From: Amoebophrya sp. A120
Taxonomy: Eukaryota; Sar; Dinophyceae; Syndiniales; Amoebophryaceae
Reading direction: 5' to 3'
Assembly: GCA_905178155.1 (NCBI GenBank)
Contig: CAJINV010000008.1
Span: 2,533,762-2,597,761, forward strand
DNA: 64,000 nucleotides
Shown here: positions 1 to 10,443 of the stretch, piece by piece
Numbering within the stretch: position 1 is the stretch's first letter
Layout of the letters: each line of letters begins with the position of its first letter
Translations under genes and position numbers: made by a program
Notes under the pieces: model-generated
Told to the model about the DNA's origin: nothing
What the model saw: the letters and a program-made list of their open reading frames with translations, nothing else
Database searches by the model: none

Positions 1-1560
1 CCTAGCCATGCGACTCAACAACATAACCGCCGCGCCTGCGGGGCTGTGCCTGTGGAGTTGCGCGTCCAGGTGCTGGGAGGTGTGGCGGGGAGAACGAAGC
101 CTTCATCTCACCGGCACAGCCATCGGCTGTGCCGGCGTCTGTGCAACTACAACAAGTCGCGTCGTAAATTCGTGCGAAAATAGTCAGCCCATCGGGCGCC
201 CCCCTGCCATCGGCGAGGGGGGTATGCGGGCGCGGGGTGCCCCTTCGTGGGTGTGTGTCAGCGTTAGCTTGATGCTGTGTGTGTGTAGTGTGTTATTCTG
301 GCCCTGGCCAGTGACAACGTCACTGACCCCGCGAGCATCGCCCTAGGATACCAGTAGCCTTGGCCTTCGGTGAGGCTGTAAGGAATTCCTGTCAAAGTGA
401 AACACGGCGCCCCTGCTCGCACGGCTTCATCAATGACAGGCGAGCGGCCCGCGTCCGTCTTAACATCTGGCGCTACATTGCGCCTTACGATGCTAAGCGC
501 AAAAACACGAACCGCCGGGGGGGCCTAAAAAAACCTGTATGTTTTAGCGAAACCGTCCACCACCAGGGGACACTGTAAAACTCCACTACAAAACCCGTAG
601 GATGCGCCACACTTCCACCTGGGCGAACGGCGCCCACCAGGACCTAGCAGACAGCGCAAGAAGCCTCGGCGACCCAAGAAAGTCCGAAACCTCCTTGTTA
701 GCACTGCTCACCTCGCACTCGTACGTACCGGAGAGCTGCACTTTCTATTACCACACGGCGCGACCAAGACCATCCGGGCCAAAAATCCCTGTGAAGCTAC
801 CAAGAGAATGTTCCCAAATAGGGACGCGGAGAGATCGTTGCGGACCCAAGGACCGCCCTCCCGAAAAAGCTAGCAACTCGGAAAAGCCGCCTCCTATTTC
901 CCTTCCACCAGAACAATTACCTAAGAGAAGGCCACGCGCCGGGTAATCAAAACCTTTTCCAGTATAGCAGCAAGGCGTCGCAACCCCCCGGCCACAAGTA
1001 CCGAGACACCACCTCACCGCAGCCCCCTCCCGGGACATCCCGTTCCCCCCTCTAGGGGAGCAAGGCCAGCAAAAGCAGCCGAAGACGCTGACCGCGACGT
1101 ATAGCCGAGAGCACCCAGGCCCTGCTGGCAGGGAGTGAATAATCCACCAAGGGGACGGACAAGACCCGCACAACAAGGACCGTCCGCGAGGTATCCGAGC
1201 GGCCGTTGCCTCCTAAAGAAAATCCTAAAGATGGCACTGCGGTGTACTCAGAGCACAACATGAGCTACCACTCATTACAAAATCCCCCTTCCCCGCTGGG
1301 AAGCACCCTCAATGGTGGAATGGCACTGCGGTGCACTCAGAGCACATGAGCTACCATTCATTAGAACGCGAAAACGACTTTAATCCATCACAAAGCAAAA
1401 TATCCAGCGAATCCTGCGGACTACGTCCGCGTTGGCTCCTTCCCCAACCCCACTCAGAGGGGCGGAAGACCAACAACTCCAGGCATTAGCTTCTAGGGAT
1501 CTGCCAGCCCATATACACAAACGGACGGGGGGAAACTCCCTCCAGTCACTCCACGAAAAG
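1..1560. other. Region without a supported gene
   Basis: GC-rich stretch with several short overlapping open frames on both strands, none with a recognisable domain or consistent codon character. I see no TA-ended introner here. The only structure I can point to is the direct repeat near 1231-1366. It could be a decayed repeat element or an untranslated region; I cannot tell. Confidence 0.4.
1231..1366. repeat. Pair of ~46-bp direct repeats
   Basis: The block beginning ATGGCACTGCGGTG at about 1231 recurs at about 1320 with a few substitutions and a small deletion. Both copies continue through the same ACTCAGAGCACA and GAGCTACCA segments. The spacer is about 40 bp. Function unknown. Confidence 0.7.
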
Positions 1561-1613
1561 GATCTACCAGGGTGGATGTGTCTATAAAATGATATGGGAA
1601 CATCGGGACGTTT

Positions 1614-3085
1614 TCACTGAGCATAGCTGTCGTCCGAGTCGCCCTCCTCGCGCATTCCGTCCAGGAGTAGCAGACCCGCGCCAAGGGCACTCACCTCCGC
1701 CGTGTCCGTGCGTCGCAACGTGGCGCGGTTCGGGCTCTTCGCCGGCGTATATTGTGACTGGCGTCGGCTGCCGTGCAGTATGAGAGCGCATTTTTAAAAC
1801 TTCCCGCCTCCTCATTTATTGCATCTTGACATCTAGTACAGCCACAGCAGGAACAGAAGTTGCAGTAGCACAGCAGCTTCCGCATGACACATCTACATAT
1901 GGATTGTAGTGCTGCTTGGGGTGCCAGAAGTTGATGTGCACCCTCATATGCATCGAATTGCCGGCGGAAGGATACCTGTTTCGTCCAAGACGGCAAAAAA
2001 TTTTTGCGAGAGTTGCTCCTTATGCATTATCTGGGCCAGCAACCTCTGGGTCAGCAACGAGGAACTTTGTAGCGTATGTAGGCTTGATCATTTTCATTTC
2101 CACGTAAGACGATGCTCATCGATCGGATCATCGAGGAAGCTACGTACATGACAACACCAGCACAGCTCGTTCCTCAACACCTGGCTTCGGTCTACATGAT
2201 CCGCTATACAATAAAAAACGAAGTATCGTCTACGAAACGACCAAACCAAAAGCAACACGTTCTACTGCTCTATGCAAGTAAGTACATGCTCACAGCCGCG
2301 CTGCTTTGCGCCGACGACGCTAGCGACGTACACACATTTCCCGGCCGCACCGGCTGCGCCACGCCCGCAATGGAAGCCGACGACGGCTTCCGCGAACGTA
2401 CCTCTGCCTCTCCAAACTGCACGGCCAGTGCGTTCTTCTTCTTCGTGCCCTCTGCGGAAGTTGGGCTGCCTGTAGTTCAGTGGTGCAGGAGAACAAGAAT
2501 TCTTGGACCACGTCGATTAAGTGAAAATAGAAAACCTCTCCATACAACTTACTGCCTTCAACACCAAGCTACATTTCAGGATGCGGACAGACTGTACACG
2601 TGGGGCATGCTGAGCGCTCGACGGCTTTGCGCTCCTAGTACTTGTGGCAGAAAAAAAAAAGTATACCGAATTTTAAACTCTATGAATTCCACCATTTTGA
2701 TTCTACCATTTGGCTGGTCTCCCGCGGCACCCAGCCCCTGCGCCCCCTGCGCCTCCAACGACATGGCCTGCGCCACGGTCAGTTCCGCGCGGTCGGTGGC
2801 CATACCGGTCTTCAAGGACATCGTGGCCTGCACGCCGTCGTCGGCCTCGTTTGGGGGCGTCGCGTGCGCGGACCGCGAGGGTGACATTACCCGACTCTCA
2901 AATGGCGAGGCAGCGATCGAAGCGGCAATGGAAGCCGCGATGTTGGGGGAGTTACGCGCACTGAACTCCTGCAGCAGGTCATCGCACGGAAAAACTTGTA
3001 TGGCGGAAGTTCCTTGTTGAAGACACAGTTTTCTGTCATGCTCGACTACATGCTGACAGAGATGACCAGCGCGACCCCTATTCAA
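1614..3085 (-). CDS. Hypothetical protein, at least three exons
   Basis: Three minus-strand segments read as GC3-rich coding sequence typical of this locus. The first, 3085 to about 2700, includes three consecutive IAAS units and a stretch rich in Ala, Gln and Met. The second, about 2480-2300, ends at a GTGAGC-like donor. The third, about 1800-1614, is acidic at its end (EEGDSDDS) and meets a stop at 1614-1616, unless an intron starts there. Exon joins were not resolved and I recognise no family. The long plus-strand frame over 2112-3020 is probably a shadow of these exons. Confidence 0.4.
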
Positions 3086-3592
3086 GTATCATTCGTCGTC
3101 TTCGTTTTCCTTTAACTTTGCTTGTTTTGTTTCTGCTTGCTTTACACACGTCAAATCATGACGCAATAACGTCAGAGGTTTCTCACAGGTGGCGCCCTGT
3201 CTACTTACTAAAAATGCACGTTGTTTGTGCTGCTGTTAGGGTCGGTGTGCAAAGGTAGAGTTATTAGTATTACACAACCAGTACAGTTTTTTCCTGTCGG
3301 ATACTCGTTGAACCGCTCCAAGTCGATTGGTGCGCCGAGTGTGGCGCTCTAAAGCGTTGCATTGACAGCGGTTACACGAATAATAATTTGTGACGCAAGA
3401 TCAATGTGAATAGCAAAAGCGAGAGTGGGAAGTCTGCGCGTTTTGCAATTGCATGTACAAATTACGGATTGCCATGCTGCTTGGGGGCGCTTTGAGAATT
3501 TTTCACACGCAGTAGCATGATCGTGTGAGCGTGGAATGGAGACTAACACTAAAGGTGACCGATTTTGCATGACAAATCGTGTGGCAAGCAAC

Positions 3593-6500
3593 CTATGTCA
3601 CGCTTGCAAACGTCATACCGAGCACCGACCCCTTGCGGATCTGGTTCCAGAGGAGCGCCTCATGCAGCGCGTTCGCTGCGATGGGCTTCTTTTCGTCCGG
3701 CTCCTCGTCGGCATTTTGAAAATCCGGCGCCGTCTCGTCCACAACCACCGACGTTGCCTGGATGATGGTCCCGTCCGGCGACAGGGCCATACCGGGCGCC
3801 AGACCCGGAAGTCCGCCGGAGAAGGACTTCGCCCGCGGCCGTTTCCGGTCCATCTCGGCCGGGTTCAGCAGTTTCGACGCCGGGTTCCGCTGGAAGGTGG
3901 ACGTTTCGACGGTGGACTTTTTCGAAAGCTGAAACTGCCGGAAACCGTTGCCGTTGGTTCCCGAAGAACTACCCATCGCCTTGCCGTCCTGCTGCGCTGT
4001 CCTCGTGGCCGCGCCGCCACTCTTGCTCGGAAAAGAATTGTCCGCGGCTAACGTGCCGATTGATGTTGTAAGTCCCCCGCCGGGGCTCCGCGGCACGATA
4101 TTGTTTCCTCCGTGCTTATTTTCAGCTTGTTGGGATGATGGAATACTACTATTTCTCGGACTGCCCGTCACAATCGCATCGGAGCTGTTGCTTTTTTTGA
4201 TGCTGCGCCGCCGGCTTTCGTGCAAATCGTTCGTGGTAATCGCAGATGGTCGTTTTCTCGAGACTTCCTGCCACTTGTCTTCGATGATACTCTTCCGCCG
4301 CTGTTCGCTTGCATCTTTCTGCTTCTGCTCCTCGTCTTTATTTGTCGAAGGGGGTGCTGAGTGAGAGGTCTCTTCGTCTTTCTGATCATTTTCCACCACG
4401 ACGAGGCTGTTCTGCCCTTGCGGTTCTTTCGACGTAAAGTCCTCTGACTGCTCTACCCCTGTTCTTGGGGCAGTAGTTTTCTTTTCGGTCGTAGTATCTA
4501 CGCTTTCCGCCGAAGTAACGGTGCAGCTTGCGCCACCGTTCTTGTGGGCCATCTTGGCACCAACAACAATTACCTGCGTGTCAACCGGCGTTAGGGGCCG
4601 TGACCGCTCTTTCTCCTCGCTCCCTTCGACTGCTGCAGACACCGCATTAGTACTCAAAGCAGGTGGCGATGCTGTATACTCAGGGAAAAACTGTGATACA
4701 GAAAAAAATTTGAAATTTTGTGTCGCCGAAAAGAGCAGCATTTGGGCGCGGCTACTGACACAACTTGCAGTTGCAGATATGCCGCAAGTGGCGCCGAGAA
4801 CAGGTAAGTAGGTGGTCAAGGTGATGAGTGTGGTCGTTTTCCGGCTGCAGCGATAGCAGCCGCGGCAGGTGGTGGCTTAGATTCCGGGACCACTGCGCGG
4901 AGCCGGCGTGGTCGCTTCTAGATGACCTTGCTTCTATGATTTTAGAATGCATTTCATTGATTTTGATAATAGGTTAACTAGCTAGCTGGCTAAAGTAGTT
5001 TAGCAATAGATAAATGCCTGAAATGCAACTATTTTAGCACGCAACTAAGGGAGTTTTCAACTAGCCGGATGAGGAGGCATCGGAAGCCCAAAAATGCTGC
5101 ATATTCGCGTATACAGGTCGGTACTAGGGTAGGAAGTGCCCTTGTTGCACCATAGATGGTGCAACATGGGCACTAAGGGGCTGCTATAGGACGGTGCTGG
5201 CTCCAGATCTGATGCCGATATTCGACGCCACCAGCTGCTTGGGACTATCTAAACCGACTCCCTTAGTTAGGAGCTAGAATAGTTGCATTTCAGGCAGATT
5301 AGTAGCTATATTCTACGCTTTAACTAGTTCAAAATAGCGCATTCCGTATGATATTATCTATAGTATTTTGCGGTAGCTACGTCAATGATTTTACTAAGCA
5401 AAAACTCACCGCGGCGTTGGACCAGAGGATCATGTCGCAGCCAAAACGCACAGGTACCGCCGCCGCCCCGGTCATCGTCAGCGCCGCTTTTCGTCTTCCG
5501 AAGACGACACCTAGCTGACAACTTTGCGAGGATGCTTTGTCATCCAAATGCAAATTACTTTACTCGCATCCCCACCGTTGGTTCGAGTCAAAATTTCAAA
5601 TTTTTTTCTGTATCACAGTTTTTCTCTGAGTACTGTATAATTGGTATTCATATGGTTCTTAGACGCACTCTGCACCCAGGAGGATGCTGACCCCACAGCT
5701 TCTGCTTCGACCACGTTTTCGCTCTGCAGACCGCCGCGAGTTGTAGTGTCATCTTCTTCCGAAGTTCCTCGCGGCACCGCTGGCAGACTCGTTGCATTGG
5801 TCTCAGAGTTGTTCGCGGTAGAGTTCTCGCTTCCATCCTTGATGTTCAAGCCTTGCGCTTCTAGTTCGCCTGCAGTACTTTCATGTGCACCATCCATTCG
5901 GTCCCCTGCCAGAGCAGTCCCGGAGGTGTTCGCGATAGACGTTGACTATCAAATGTAAAAATGTCTGAGTCTGGAAACTTGTGATGCTGGGTGGCGTCTC
6001 ATGATGAGGCCACAAATGCTGGCTCAGCATCACAAGTTTCTGAGCTTCTAGGTTTTGCCTATTCTGCATGAAAAACTGCGTTTCTGCATCACAGAAAAAT
6101 GGAGCTCTTGGATAACGTGGTCCATGACAGATTTATGAGTCATCCCAGACAAGCATGACAAACATGCACTCTTCCAGACCCAGACACTTTTACATTTGAT
6201 ATTGACTTCAGGCTGACAATGTCGCGCAGGCCCGTAACGGAGGTTGCGGTTGCGGCTTTCATCCCTTGATGCTGTTGTATACTAGAAGAACAATAATTCT
6301 TGACGTGCCCTGCTCCAGAAACTGCTGCAGCCCGTGAAGATCCGTGCGACGATCCTGCTGCTACAAACTGCCCGTCCTGGTCGACTTGTTCCAGCAAGGT
6401 CTTCATGCCCAGGTGCCCTCCTTCCCCGCGCTCCAAATCCTTGGAAATCGCTCGAATATCCGTGGGCGGCGCAGATCCTCGCAACCCGTCTGCCCGACTC

Positions 6501-9500
6501 CCGCTCCTGCCGCCGGACGCTGCGGGTTCTTGCTGGCATCCTTTCTTCACAGCCATTCTCATACTTTCGTCGTACAGATGAAACTGGGCAGCAGTGCCTG
6601 TAAAAACTCCTGCTCTGATCGCGGCCAGCAACTGCAGACAATTCTCCGCAAAGGGTCTGGACGAAAAAAGCACGGCGACTGCGTCGAGCAGAAGCCCGCC
6701 GTAGTCACCCGCTGCAAGGATGAAAAAGAGCAGCAGGACCGGGTAGCGCAGGAATCGCGATTTGGCTACCAGAAACAAATGCTGCGACGTTTGCTGGTCG
6801 TCCGATGATATGACAGCAGCAAGTGCAGCGGCGCTGCTCGTATTTGATGAAAAAGCGGCTTCTAGAGCTCCATCGCCACTTTCGTTCGACGTGGTCCCTG
6901 TCAGACGCGCGGGTGCGGGTCTACTAGCGCCGTACACTTGCAGCATGAAGACCAGCAGCAAAACACCGGTCTTTTCCCGCATGCCGGAAGTCCACAGGCT
7001 TCCCATGGCGACGGCTTGTACGAGCAGCAAGAGTCCAGTAGAAGAAGGTGGCGAGTTGTGCAGCCTTGACGGTATAGCCACACCATCATGCTCGAAGACG
7101 AAGTTCTTACCGACGGCAGTCCGGGAAAAAAATAAGCCATCAACAAGGGCTATCAGCGCGGTCGAGACGAGCGTGATGGTTGAAATACGAGTCACAAAAC
7201 CTTGCTTCTCTTCCGGCGTTGCGAGCTCCAGCAGCAACCAGAGGTGGTACGTCAGGATGGAACTCAAAAGCAAACCGTTTCCGAGCAGTACGGGAGGAGC
7301 CGGCTTGTTGGATAGCCACAGCGACACGGCTGCATCTGACTCCATCATGCGGCTCGCTGGCGATTCTATGGAGCTGCTTGTCAAATTGGCTGTACTTGAT
7401 GTAGTCCCGGTTGGTGCGACGACTGTGAATAGTCTGCTCTCGTCCTTCGCGCTCTCCGGCACACTCTGTTTGCCGCTGTTTCCGCATCCGCTCCTTTTTT
7501 TTAAAAAGAGAGACCGGAGGAGCATGCTCAAGTCAGTAGCCAGCGACCCGGCCCTCTGCATCACGCGGAAAATGTTGGCGCAGAACACGCAGACTGCAAC
7601 CACGGCACTCTTTTCAATCGCCGTCGCTGATGTGCTACTCGAGAAGGCGCTCTGAAGCACGAGCGCCGTCGAGAAAAATACCGCCGGTAGGTATGCGGCA
7701 ATTGCGAACAGCTGTAGGAGATGAAGGATTGCGGATCGGTTTTTTTGTTGATGTTCTCGCGGCACCGCGCAACATTCAACCAAGTCCCCTCGTGGCAATA
7801 CTAAGTGGAAAAATGTCTGCAGCAAAAAAAATCAAAATTTTTGATAGTGCAGTTTCTGTTCTTCTCTTCTCGCCCGGACTGCAGCCCGCTTGCGAGCGCC
7901 GTGGACTCCGTGCTGGGGAACTTGACCGAGGTGCTGCGCTCCATTCCTGCGTCGTTTGTTCGAAGACCCCGCGCGAGGTGCAATTCTAGTCCAAAAAAAG
8001 TGGCCTCGGAGAAGGTCGACTCGGGGATGAGCTCAAATTGCAGGCTTTTGCCTGCGCATTGAGCTCGATACAGGTCGGACCCTGCGAAAAGGGCGGCCGC
8101 AATTTGTCGCCCCGGAGGTCCTCGACTCGGGACGACTCCGAAGAGGTGTCCGAGGACGCCTCATCTGGAGGCCAATCTCGGAGGTGCAGACGTTTTCCGG
8201 AGCGCAGACAAACACGACCTATGAGCCCCACTTTCCCCCCCCCCTTCCGGAAAACGTCTGCACCTCCACTCGGGGACCTCAGTGGCCGAGGTGCAGACGT
8301 TTTCCGGAAAGCCACGTTTTGCATCACAAATCTGAACCCTCACAGCACGGCATGCTGCTGATGCAGGGGTTCAGATTTGTGCTTCGGGCCACAAAGTTGA
8401 CCCAAGACGTGGCGCAAAAAGTGGCAATGTGTAATTCCACATGGCGGCCTGTGCCTTCGCGCAACAGGTGCAGGGGGGCACACGCCCAAGAGCCTGAGAG
8501 AGTCAGCCCGCACGCCGGGCATCAAGATTTTTTTCGTTCTATACGATTGAGCACGATAACAAACACCCAAGAAAAAGCCTCGCTCTGTAGTGTGTCAAAA
8601 ACAACATTTTGATTTATCCAGGAAAAAAACTGTGTAAGTGTAACTTTGTAGGCAGGGCAGCATCAAAAATTCGTTTTGCACTTACAGAAACACCCTGTCA
8701 AGCGCACTTAATACGTGAAACAAGTATGCAGCATGGCTATGTAGCAGATCCAGCATGACAAGTGTAACTGTGTTGCATTTTCTGCATCACAGATTTACAC
8801 TTACACAGTTTTTCTCTTGAATATGATTTTTTTAGCTGCAGACATTATTCGACTTAGTAGGCACCGCGCAACATTCAACCAACTCCCCGATCGGAAACAG
8901 AAAGGCTGCAACAGTCCCGATCAGCACTGCTGCTTCACCAAAAATCGACGCTGCTACGGCCAGAACGGTCGCCTGATTTGTTAATGATGAACTCTCAATC
9001 AGAGGAAGATTTGATGCCTGAACTAGAACTTCTCATGCAGCTGATGTTGCTGGTTGCATCCAACAGCGAATCTGCTACAGCAAGAACAGAGACAATAATT
9101 TTAATTCATGTTGAAGTAGCGTCAGACGGAAAAAAATGCAGGAGCCAGTGGTCGACCTCGACTGCCTCGACCTATGCGCCTCAAACATGTGCTCGCTCTG
9201 CTTCTTACCGCGAGAAGCAGCAGACTTGGCACCGCTCGAGGATACACCGCACTCGCCGCTTCCCCAGGAAATTCATCATGCGCGGACGTTGCGCGGATCC
9301 GTGAGAGAGCAAGAACTATACCGCCGCCCAGTAGCGCCAAAGGGGCAGCGAACCAAGCGATCACATCACGCGGTTGGTGCCCGTTATCTCCAGTGAGTAC
9401 TCGTAGGCCGGTAGTTAGCACTGCAGCAGCCGCGAACAAGAGGTGCAGCGAAAGAAAGGAGAGTGCCCGCCGTTTGTGGTGCCGTGTCGCTCCGTCGAGC

Positions 9501-9628
9501 TCCGAAGATTCTTGTAGTCTTCGCCCTTCTTCATGGTGCGCTGCGGGAGCCATGTTACGTGTCTGGCTGTGTTCGCCCCACGAATCGGCTTTGCCTTGCG
9601 TTGCTGCCATACTTGCAGTTGCAGCCAC
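3593..9628 (-). CDS. Polytopic membrane protein of unknown function with disordered C-terminal tail
   Basis: The gene is read from about 9628 down to the stop at 3593. Solid exons are 8985-8860, 7793-6202, 5941-5633 and 4671-3593. Removing the introners at 7799-8859, 5947-6201 and 4677-5632 with one copy of each 5-bp repeat keeps one frame for 994 codons. An upstream segment, 9628 to about 9140, encodes two hydrophobic stretches and probably belongs to the gene; the intron near 9040-9140 is not resolved. The part encoded by 7793-6202 has about eight hydrophobic segments separated by Ser/Thr-rich loops. The region encoded below 6000 is hydrophilic and low in complexity (Ser, Glu, Asn, Lys), with no motif I recognise. 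The protein carries a 12-residue tandem duplication (ELVECCAVP / DLVECCAVP), interrupted in the gene by an introner. A transporter or channel is possible but unproven. Confidence 0.65.
4677..5632. mobile_element. Introner, 956 bp, target repeat CTGTA
   Basis: The ends are inverted copies beginning TACTCAG, followed by GAAAAACTGTGATACAG. CTGTA is repeated on both sides (4672-4676 and 5633-5637). Removal joins the exons in frame. It is long for this set, so it may hold older insertions. Confidence 0.85.
5947..6201. mobile_element. Introner, TATCAAATG family, repeat TTGAC
   Basis: 255 bp, with ends TATCAAATGTAAAAATGTCT and its inverse and TTGAC on both sides. Removal restores the reading frame of the membrane-protein gene. 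Almost identical in its readable part to the element entering at 63776. Confidence 0.92.
8180..8307. repeat. Three copies of a 21-bp motif, mixed orientation
   Basis: The motif GAGGTGCAGACGTTTTCCGG occurs at 8181-8200 and 8288-8307 on the plus strand and inverted at 8247-8267. The arrangement could fold two alternative stems in the intron RNA. It lies in the core of the 7799-8859 introner. Confidence 0.85.
8330..8376. repeat. Hairpin inside introner
   Basis: CACAAATCTGAACCC and its inverse are separated by about 20 bp, which would fold into a strong stem-loop. No function is known. Confidence 0.7.
8615..8823. mobile_element. Nested introner, 209 bp, repeat TGATT
   Basis: Left end TATCCAGGAAAAAAACTGTG, right end the inverse with small changes. 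TGATT is duplicated at 8610-8614 and 8824-8828. It interrupts the right terminal repeat of the 7799-8859 element, and taking it out with one TGATT copy rebuilds that repeat. It therefore inserted later. Confidence 0.9.
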
Positions 9629-9629
9629 C

Positions 9630-10440
9630 GCAGCTGCTGGACGCAGTAAGAATGCTCTTCCTGCTGCACTCCTCGCAGTCTTTAAATACTTAGGTCAGTC
9701 GTGTCCCAGTTCCACTAGCTGCTAACCCTGCACACAACTCTACGAACGCAACGAACGTCCCTCGCTCGTAATCAGAAATAACGCTGCAGTAAGAACCCGA
9801 CAGTGCTTCGATTTCGTATCAGAAACCTGCGGCTAAACCGTGCGCACCAAAACCCTGGTGGCTGCGCGCGGTGGACTCTCGTTAATCATGGAACGGCGAC
9901 TTTTTTGCGCAGCGCAGGACACAGTGTCTTTTCTGCCACGAAAACTCCCTCTGCATCCGCACTCAAAGTCAACAGGAGGACGAGGAGCGCGAGTGCAGCT
10001 CAGCGCATTACTTAAGTAGCTTTATGAGATTGAGAACACGACGAGCCACGAAAAAAACTTACTGCACCGGATTCGTTTTCGCTTGCTAGCGAACTTTATG
10101 ACATAGATGCAGCGCCGACATCGAGTGCCTGCATGTGCATGCGGTGCCGCTTGATTTCGAAAAGCAATATATTGCAATGTAAAATCAAACATGAAGTTTA
10201 GGTAGATCACTGTAGCCGGAGCGAACTGCCGGAGCGAAAAGCAATATACGACTAACATGATACGCATAACGAAAAAATGTCAAAGTCGTGCGCTCTTGTT
10301 CAAGACATTCAGTTTTCCGTATATGACGTCAGTTGTTCCATGTGGAAGTCATCATCCAGCACTACACTCACTCAGTTCCTCATCTTCCAGGCTGGCGTGG
10401 GCGGCGAGCCACTACTAACTTTCCTCCGTATTATCTTTTC
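9630..10440. other. Intergenic region
   Basis: About 0.8 kb between the two-RRM gene downstream and the membrane-protein gene upstream in transcription order. Only short shadow frames are present. I see no introner ends or recognisable regulatory motif. Confidence 0.5.
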
Positions 10441-10443
10441 CCC

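Larger units (their letters stand above)
7799..8859. mobile_element. Introner, 1,061 bp, containing a second introner
   Basis: Ends TACTAAGT plus AATGTCTGCAGC are inverted copies. The flanking repeat is GGCAA/GGCAC. A different introner (8615-8823) sits inside the right terminal repeat. The core contains three copies of a 21-bp motif in both orientations and a hairpin. Removing the whole element plus one 5-bp copy keeps the frame of the host gene. Confidence 0.88.

Noticed and set aside
2112-3020. 302-codon plus-strand frame
   Set aside because: It overlaps minus-strand segments with better codon character, has no domain, and the surrounding genes are all on the minus strand.
5579-5592. tRNA-like B box (GGTTCGAGTC)
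   Set aside because: No cloverleaf or A box at the right spacing. It lies inside an introner.
6762-7655. 297-codon plus-strand frame
   Set aside because: Antisense shadow of the membrane-protein exon 7793-6202, whose frame is confirmed across three introner joins.
7761-8882. Long (23-29 bp) target duplication of the introner at 7799
   Set aside because: The element's TA ends and the frame place the insertion repeat at GGCAA/GGCAC. The longer repeat is a separate coding tandem duplication.
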